Positions 5,964-9,750 of a stretch of 9,750 nt of DNA are shown here, in pieces. Numbering within the stretch: position 1 is the first letter of the stretch; each line of letters starts with the position of its first letter. A program made the translations under genes and the position numbers. The stretch comes from Methylococcaceae bacterium. Lineage in GTDB: Bacteria; Pseudomonadota; Gammaproteobacteria; Methylococcales; UBA1147. The stretch is from contig JAKEEL010000271.1 in assembly GCA_022616595.1 (NCBI GenBank), positions 1 to 9,750 on the forward strand, read 5' to 3'. The notes under the pieces are model-generated. The model had not been told where the DNA came from. It did not search any database and saw only the letters and a list, made by a program, of their open reading frames with translations.

Positions 5964-6971
5964 ATGAATGTCCTAGGTATTGAAACCTCGTGCGACGAGA
6001 CCGGGGTCGCCATTTATGGCGGCGAACGAGGCTTGCTCGCCAATAGTCTCTACAGCCAGGTCAAGCTCCACTCCGATTACGGTGGCGTGGTTCCGGAACT
6101 CGCGTCCCGGGACCATATCCGGAAGCTATCCCCGCTGATCAGACAATGTCTGGCGGAGGCAGGGTTTGGTGGACCGCAAATCGACGGCATCGCCTACACC
6201 GCGGGCCCCGGCCTGGTCGGCCCGCTGATGATCGGCGCAACCCTTGCCCGCAGCCTCGCCCTGGCATGGAACATCCCCGCACTCGGCGTCCACCATATGG
6301 AAGGGCACCTGCTCGCTCCCTTGCTTGACCAAGACCCTCCTGAATTTCCCTTTGTCGCACTGTTGATTTCGGGCGGCCACACCTTGCTGGTTCAAGCCGA
6401 ACGAATCGGCCGCTACAAAATCATCGGGGAAACACTCGACGATGCGGCCGGCGAGGCCTTCGACAAAACCGCATCCCTGCTTGGCCTGGGATATCCGGGT
6501 GGTCCGGCTTTATCCAAACTCGCGGAACAGGGAGACCCGGACCGCTACCATTTTCCGCGCCCGATGACCGACCGGCCCGGATTGGACTTCAGTTTCAGCG
6601 GCCTGAAAACCTTTGCACGGAACCTGCTCAATTCGACGCACGGGTCGGCCGAAGCCGACATAGCGCGTGCATTTCAAGATGCAGTCGCGGACACTCTGGC
6701 CATCAAGTGCCGCCGGGCGTTACAGCAGTCGGGTTACAATCGAATGGTGGTTGCCGGAGGAGTCAGCGCCAACACCGGCATCCGATCCACACTCCATGCC
6801 ATGGCCGAAAAGGAAGGGATCCGGGTCTATTTTCCGAAGCTTGAGTTCTGCACGGACAACGGTGCCATGATTGCTTACGCGGGGTACCGGCGTTTGCTTG
6901 CGGGTCACAGAGAAGGTCTGGAAATTCAGGTGCACCCGCGTTGGCCCTTGGATCGCATCCCTCCGCTTTAG
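5964..6971 (+). CDS. tsaD: tRNA N6-adenosine threonylcarbamoyltransferase
   Basis: Catalytic subunit for the universal t6A37 modification of tRNAs that read ANN codons. It transfers threonylcarbamoyl from TC-AMP together with TsaB and TsaE. It has 335 residues (E. coli 337) and the ASKHA fold. The N-terminal LGIETSCDET (4-13) is diagnostic. The metal-binding motif HHMEGH gives His111 and His115, matched by Asp298 in TDNGAMIAYAG. SGGHT (136-140), LDFSFSGLKT (207-216) and GGVSAN (265-270) line the nucleotide site. It is divergent from rpsU, a very common gammaproteobacterial arrangement. No Shine-Dalgarno sequence precedes ATG 5964, and a GC hairpin occupies that place. The start is nevertheless firm because MNVLGIETSCDET matches the family N-terminus. 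No convincing promoter or downstream terminator was found; 78 bp separate it from the convergent plsY stop. Confidence 0.98.
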   Translation: MNVLGIETSCDETGVAIYGGERGLLANSLYSQVKLHSDYGGVVPELASRDHIRKLSPLIRQCLAEAGFGGPQIDGIAYTAGPGLVGPLMIGATLARSLALAWNIPALGVHHMEGHLLAPLLDQDPPEFPFVALLISGGHTLLVQAERIGRYKIIGETLDDAAGEAFDKTASLLGLGYPGGPALSKLAEQGDPDRYHFPRPMTDRPGLDFSFSGLKTFARNLLNSTHGSAEADIARAFQDAVADTLAIKCRRALQQSGYNRMVVAGGVSANTGIRSTLHAMAEKEGIRVYFPKLEFCTDNGAMIAYAGYRRLLAGHREGLEIQVHPRWPLDRIPPL

Positions 6972-7049
6972 CCCGATACAACTCGAATGAACCCGGAAGA
7001 GCCGTTTGAAGCAACGCGGTCCTAAGTGGATTGCGATCGCGTAAAACGC

Positions 7050-7637
7050 TCACGAACCACCGATTCGGCCTTCCTCCCCTCTCCAAAGCCGCTGGATGTT
7101 CAGTCGATGACGGCTGAAACACACCACCGAAATAAGCAGAGTGGCCAGAAACAAAGGCAGGGAATCCAGCAACCACCAGCCGTAGACAGGCGCCAAGCTC
7201 GCGGCAATGATCGCAGAGAGAGAAGAAATGCGCGTGATTCTCACCGCGACCAACCAGCTCCCGACAACGACCGCACCCAGCAACCAATGAAATCCGAAAA
7301 ATACTCCGGCGCCGGTCGAAACACCCTTCCCTCCGCGGAAATCAAAGAATACCGGATATAAGTGCCCGAGGAATGCAGCGACTCCGACCGTTCCCACGAT
7401 CAGCTCATCGGCACCCGACAGCTTTGCGGCGACAACCGGCAGGATTCCTTTGACCATGTCGCCGAACAAAGTCAGGCCGGCTGCTTTTTTCCCGCCGTAG
7501 CGAAGGACATTCGTTGCGCCCGGGTTCTTGGATCCCTGTTGCCGCGGGTCCGGGAGCCCCAACCCGCGGCACACCAGAATCGCGGCGGAAATCGAACCGA
7601 CCAGGTACCCGAGCGGCACCAACAACCACATCCACAT
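7050..7637 (-). CDS. plsY: Acyl-phosphate:glycerol-3-phosphate acyltransferase
   Basis: An inner-membrane enzyme that moves the acyl chain from acyl-phosphate (made by PlsX) to glycerol-3-phosphate, the first step of phospholipid synthesis. With this start it has 195 residues. The three family motifs are seen: GSKNPGATNVLR in the first loop, GHLYPVFFDFRGGKGVST in the second, and FSRHRLNIQRLWRG near the C-terminus. Between them run several hydrophobic membrane segments (for example LLVPLGYLVGSISAAILV at the N-terminus and AGVFFGFHWLLGAVVVGSWL). GGAG at 7644-7647 lies six bases before the ATG at 7637, so I prefer this start to the ATG at 7652, which has no ribosome binding site and adds only MSESE. 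It converges with tsaD and diverges from folB. Confidence 0.96.
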   Translation of the reverse strand: MWMWLLVPLGYLVGSISAAILVCRGLGLPDPRQQGSKNPGATNVLRYGGKKAAGLTLFGDMVKGILPVVAAKLSGADELIVGTVGVAAFLGHLYPVFFDFRGGKGVSTGAGVFFGFHWLLGAVVVGSWLVAVRITRISSLSAIIAASLAPVYGWWLLDSLPLFLATLLISVVCFSRHRLNIQRLWRGEEGRIGGS

Positions 7638-7643
7638 TTCAGA

Positions 7644-7647
7644 CTCC
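7644..7647 (-). promoter_or_regulatory. Ribosome binding site deciding the plsY start
   Basis: GGAG on the minus strand stands six bases upstream of ATG 7637. It lies inside the five-codon extension starting at 7652, which favours the shorter protein. Confidence 0.6.
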
Positions 7648-7659
7648 GACATAAAGATA

Positions 7660-7686
7660 CTGGCAGTTCCATCGTATTGTTATAAT
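7660..7686 (+). promoter_or_regulatory. Extended -10 promoter of folB-folK
   Basis: TGTTATAAT (7678-7686) is a perfect -10 box with the extended TGn element. A CTGGCA (7660-7665, four of six -35 matches) lies upstream with a 15-bp spacer. Transcription would start near 7693, leaving a short leader of under 30 nt before folB. It is in the 83-bp gap between plsY and folB. Confidence 0.62.
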
Positions 7687-7720
7687 ACAGCGCTCTCCCT
7701 TGCGAACTTAAAAACAACCG

Positions 7721-8077
7721 ATGGATATTATATTTCTACGCGGCCTGCATATCGAGACCATTATCGGTATTTACGACTGGGAGCGGGAGTCGAAGCAGAC
7801 AGTCGTTCTGGACATCGAAATGGCCACCGATATCCAGAAAGCCGCGGAAAGCGATTCGATCGAGGACGCACTGGATTACAAAGCCGTCTCCAAGCGCCTG
7901 ATTTCCTTCGTGGAAGAAAGTCAATATTTCCTGGTCGAAAAATTATCCGAAGAAATCGCGAAAATTCTTTTGAACGAATTCAAGGTTCCCTGGTTCCGAC
8001 TCTCGCTGAATAAAAAAGGCGCCATTCGCGGGGCCAGTGACGTTGGAATCGTAATCGAACGCGGAGTCAGGCCCTAG
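7721..8077 (+). CDS. folB: Dihydroneopterin aldolase
   Basis: Cleaves 7,8-dihydroneopterin to 6-hydroxymethyl-7,8-dihydropterin and glycolaldehyde in folate synthesis; the enzyme is a cytosolic oligomer. It has 118 residues, typical for the family. Family features are the N-terminal IFLRGLHIETIIGIYDWER with Glu21, LDYKAV (51-56), the conserved Glu73 in LVEKLSEEIA, and the C-terminal NKKGAIRGASDVGIVIER with the probable catalytic Lys98. The start ATG at 7721 matches the family N-terminus, but no Shine-Dalgarno sequence is seen. Its stop codon is immediately followed by the folK start codon, so the two are translationally linked. An extended -10 promoter lies just upstream. FolX, a close paralogue acting on the triphosphate, is an alternative, but the folK linkage favours FolB. 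Confidence 0.95.
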   Translation: MDIIFLRGLHIETIIGIYDWERESKQTVVLDIEMATDIQKAAESDSIEDALDYKAVSKRLISFVEESQYFLVEKLSEEIAKILLNEFKVPWFRLSLNKKGAIRGASDVGIVIERGVRP

Positions 8078-8566
8078 ATGCCCGGGGTATACCTCAGCAT
8101 TGGCAGCAATATCGACAGGGAAAAGAATATTTCGTCAGCACTCAGGGAAATCCGGGCATTGTTCGGGGATCTCACGCTTTCCAGTGTGTACGAGACGGAC
8201 GCGGTCGGTTTTGAAGGCCCGCCGTTCTACAACATGACCATTCGTTTCGAATCCGAGAAACCGCTTCGCGAGATTGCCAGGACCTTGCGGGAAATCGAAA
8301 TACGGCACGGGAGAACGCACAAATGTGTGAAGTTCTCGGGCCGGACGCTCGATTTGGACATATTGCTTTACGGCGATCTTGTAATCAGCGACGGTAAACT
8401 TCAAATTCCTCGGGATGACATCATCCGTTACGCCTTCGTCCTGGAACCTCTCGCTGAAATCGCGCCGGCACAACATCACCCGGTGACGCATGATAGCTTT
8501 TTGGAACTTTGGGAGAAATTCGACAAAGCAGGGCTGCGCCAGAAAATTGTCGAACCATCGTGGTAG
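8078..8566 (+). CDS. folK: HPPK family pyrophosphokinase, folB-linked variant
   Basis: A 162-residue member of the 6-hydroxymethyl-7,8-dihydropterin pyrophosphokinase family, which uses ATP to activate the pterin for DHPS. It has the N-terminal VYLSIGSNIDREKN, the pterin-loop SVYETDAVGFEGPPFYNM (36-53) and the Mg-binding RTLDLDILLYGD with Asp92 and Asp94. It differs from classic FolK (E. coli numbering in brackets): the usual IPH is IPR (Arg112 for His115), and the Arg82-Arg92 stretch reads RTHKCVKFSGR, with His81 near Arg84 and Phe86 near Trp89. I recall similar folB-linked paralogues in Pseudomonas, where a second, classic folK lies near panB. This gene may therefore be a paralogue rather than the only FolK. 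The ATG follows the folB TAG with no gap. A 37-bp gap without a terminator hairpin separates it from the convergent reductase gene. Confidence 0.9.
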   Translation: MPGVYLSIGSNIDREKNISSALREIRALFGDLTLSSVYETDAVGFEGPPFYNMTIRFESEKPLREIARTLREIEIRHGRTHKCVKFSGRTLDLDILLYGDLVISDGKLQIPRDDIIRYAFVLEPLAEIAPAQHHPVTHDSFLELWEKFDKAGLRQKIVEPSW

Positions 8567-8603
8567 GCATATTTTTGCTACCTCGGTCGCGGTCGATTTT
8601 GCA

Positions 8604-9335
8604 TCAGGAATACAGGCTTCGCCCGCCATCGACCGGTAATACCTGACCGGTAATATAGCGACTCTCGAGAAAAAACAGCACGGCATCGGCAATATCTCGC
8701 GGTGTGCCCGCGCGCTCCAAAGCGATCATGCTTAGAATTTGCTGCTCCCCTTCGGTATCTTTCACCCGATTATCGGGCCACAAGATCGCGCCGGGAGCAA
8801 TCCCGTTGACTCGCACGGACGGTGCCAGTTCGCGCGCCAGCGACCGGGTCATCGCAACCAGGCCGGCTTTGGAAATACTGTAGATGGAAAAGCCCTTCAG
8901 GGGGAGCAGGCCATGAATATCCGTAATATTGACGATCCCCCCTTCACGTTGCGCCAACTCGCGCGCAAATGCGAGGGACAGAAAGAATGGAGCTTTGAGA
9001 TTCGCCCCGATCAGTTCGTCCCACTGCGCTTCCGTAATGCAATCCAAGGGTGTCGCATAGAATGCCGAGGCGTTATTGATCAGCGCGTCGATGCGTCCAA
9101 AAATACCGATCGCACGACCCGCGAGTTCCGGGAATTGCGCCATTTCCGAGAGATCGGCCTGCAAGAGTACGGCGCTTCGCGGTCTCCGGTCATTCAACTC
9201 GTTCTTTAACGAATCGGCGGCTTCAGAGGATTCGCGAAAGTGAATGATGACCCGATAACCCGCTGCGTGCAGGCCTCTGACTATCGCGGCGCCGACTCGC
9301 TTTGCGGCTCCCGTAACCAGCACACATCTTGACAT
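8604..9335 (-). CDS. Pteridine reductase-type short-chain dehydrogenase
   Basis: A 243-residue NADPH-type Rossmann-fold reductase of the SDR family. The cofactor motif TGAAKRVG (8-15) has the TGxxxRxG form of pteridine reductases (PTR1/FolM) rather than the usual TGxxxGxG. NNASAFYATPL (87-97) is also typical. The catalytic group fits PTR1: Asp139 in NITDIH replaces the usual SDR serine, and Tyr152 and Lys156 (YSISK) follow at the PTR1 spacing (13 and 17 residues on). The C-terminus ends RYITGQVLPVDGGRSL. It probably reduces dihydropterins (FolM: dihydromonapterin) and might reduce dihydrofolate. The frame is open upstream to 9545, but MSRCVLVTGAAKRVG is the natural SDR start and begins four bases after the cca stop, so both genes look co-transcribed. 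The ribosome binding site is poor, which suggests translational coupling to cca. It converges with folB-folK, supporting a pterin role. Confidence 0.88.
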   Translation of the reverse strand: MSRCVLVTGAAKRVGAAIVRGLHAAGYRVIIHFRESSEAADSLKNELNDRRPRSAVLLQADLSEMAQFPELAGRAIGIFGRIDALINNASAFYATPLDCITEAQWDELIGANLKAPFFLSLAFARELAQREGGIVNITDIHGLLPLKGFSIYSISKAGLVAMTRSLARELAPSVRVNGIAPGAILWPDNRVKDTEGEQQILSMIALERAGTPRDIADAVLFFLESRYITGQVLPVDGGRSLYS

Positions 9336-9339
9336 CGGT

Positions 9340-9750
9340 TTAGTATTTCGCCTCGACACCGCCCGCATCCCGGCGCGCACGTCGAATGAGTTGATTTTCG
9401 AGCGCCAAGACCCGAACACGCTCGAGTTCCTGTCCGAGGGCTGCACCCCTATACCCTTGCCGCAGCAACGATTCGATATCCACTGAGAGTGCCGCGGCCC
9501 GACATTCCAGAAGAAAATCACCCTGTGGAAAGCCGATTTCGACACGGTCTTTCCGGCCGAGGCTAAGGGCCCGGCAAACCGTCAGAAAGGCTTTCAAGTC
9601 GGCCTCTTTGCGCAATGCGTTCAATCGGTGCAGCAAGTCCACGATTTGTTCGGCGGATAGATGAAACAGGTCTTCGCACAATCGTTGGCAGCGAAGGACT
9701 TTCACTGCCAGGGCACGGTATTCCCCGGGGACTTTCAAGCGCACGCAGAG
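9340..9750 (-). CDS. cca: CCA-adding tRNA nucleotidyltransferase, C-terminal part
   Basis: Partial: the gene runs off the right edge, and 136 residues plus the stop are visible. The segment LCVRLKVPGEYRALAVKVLRC matches the start of the C-terminal part of E. coli Cca (LCKALRVPNEYRELA), and FPQGDFLLECRAAALSVDIESLL, GYRGAALGQELERVRV match its end (YPQADYL, GAEIGEALRRERI). Only the tail region is seen, so the catalytic nucleotidyltransferase motifs and any HD domain cannot be checked. The enzyme builds or repairs the CCA end of tRNAs. The pteridine reductase gene follows four bases after its stop. Cca near folK and tsaD is the order I recall from Pseudomonas relatives. Confidence 0.9.
   Translation of the reverse strand, partial: LCVRLKVPGEYRALAVKVLRCQRLCEDLFHLSAEQIVDLLHRLNALRKEADLKAFLTVCRALSLGRKDRVEIGFPQGDFLLECRAAALSVDIESLLRQGYRGAALGQELERVRVLALENQLIRRARRDAGGVEAKY

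Noticed and set aside
6763..7287. Minus-strand frame covering the tsaD end and plsY end
   Set aside because: It overlaps two convergent genes with firm family matches, and its product looks random.
8567..8603. Shared terminator between folK and the convergent reductase
   Set aside because: No stable inverted repeat with a T-run is visible in the 37-bp gap.
8135..8692. 185-codon minus-strand frame opposite folK
   Set aside because: It is antisense to folK and runs into the reductase gene, with no supporting features.
9336..9545. N-terminal extension of the pteridine reductase by 70 codons
   Set aside because: It overlaps cca in another frame and lies ahead of the natural SDR start MSRCVLVTGAAKRVG.

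Overview
The window looks like chromosomal DNA of a gammaproteobacterium of moderate GC content. The evidence is gene order and protein resemblance: rpsU-yqeY-dnaG-rpoD runs leftward, with tsaD, plsY, folB, folK and cca beside it. This is the order I remember from Pseudomonas-type gammaproteobacteria. RpoD also keeps the long non-conserved insert between regions 1.2 and 2.1. I cannot name a genus from the sequence.

Layout, left to right. Positions 1-1253 are the end of an integrated mobile element. They hold a possible stub of a plus-strand gene, a complete tyrosine recombinase (129-1166, minus), and a short AT-rich non-coding stretch carrying an 11-bp tandem repeat. The integrase abuts the 3' end of a tRNA-Ile(CAU) gene (1254-1330, minus), the classic position for a tRNA-targeting genomic island. 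The rest of the island would lie to the left of the window. The tRNA sits only 8 bp after rpoD (1339-3135, minus). Upstream of rpoD come dnaG (3229-4971), yqeY (5121-5585) and rpsU (5601-5834). Together these form the macromolecular-synthesis operon, covering translation initiation (S21), replication priming (DnaG) and transcription initiation (sigma-70), here ending in a tRNA. A good extended -10 promoter precedes rpsU, and a near-consensus sigma-70 promoter lies between dnaG and rpoD, so rpoD can also be transcribed on its own.

The right half starts with tsaD (5964-6971, plus), divergent from rpsU, which makes the t6A modification of tRNA. plsY (minus) converges on it and makes lysophosphatidic acid for phospholipids. 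folB and folK (plus, directly abutting) diverge from plsY and are driven by an extended -10 promoter. They encode two successive steps of folate synthesis. Converging on folK is a minus-strand pair: cca (running off the right edge), then a pteridine-reductase-type short-chain dehydrogenase. Three pterin/folate genes therefore cluster here. tRNA-related genes are also frequent (tsaD, cca, tRNA-Ile2).

Most of the window is ordinary housekeeping DNA, and I see no convincing new multi-gene system. The points most worth checking are the island junction at the rpoD-linked tRNA-Ile2, the tandem repeat over the integrase start region, the hairpin in place of a ribosome binding site before tsaD, and the variant FolK.
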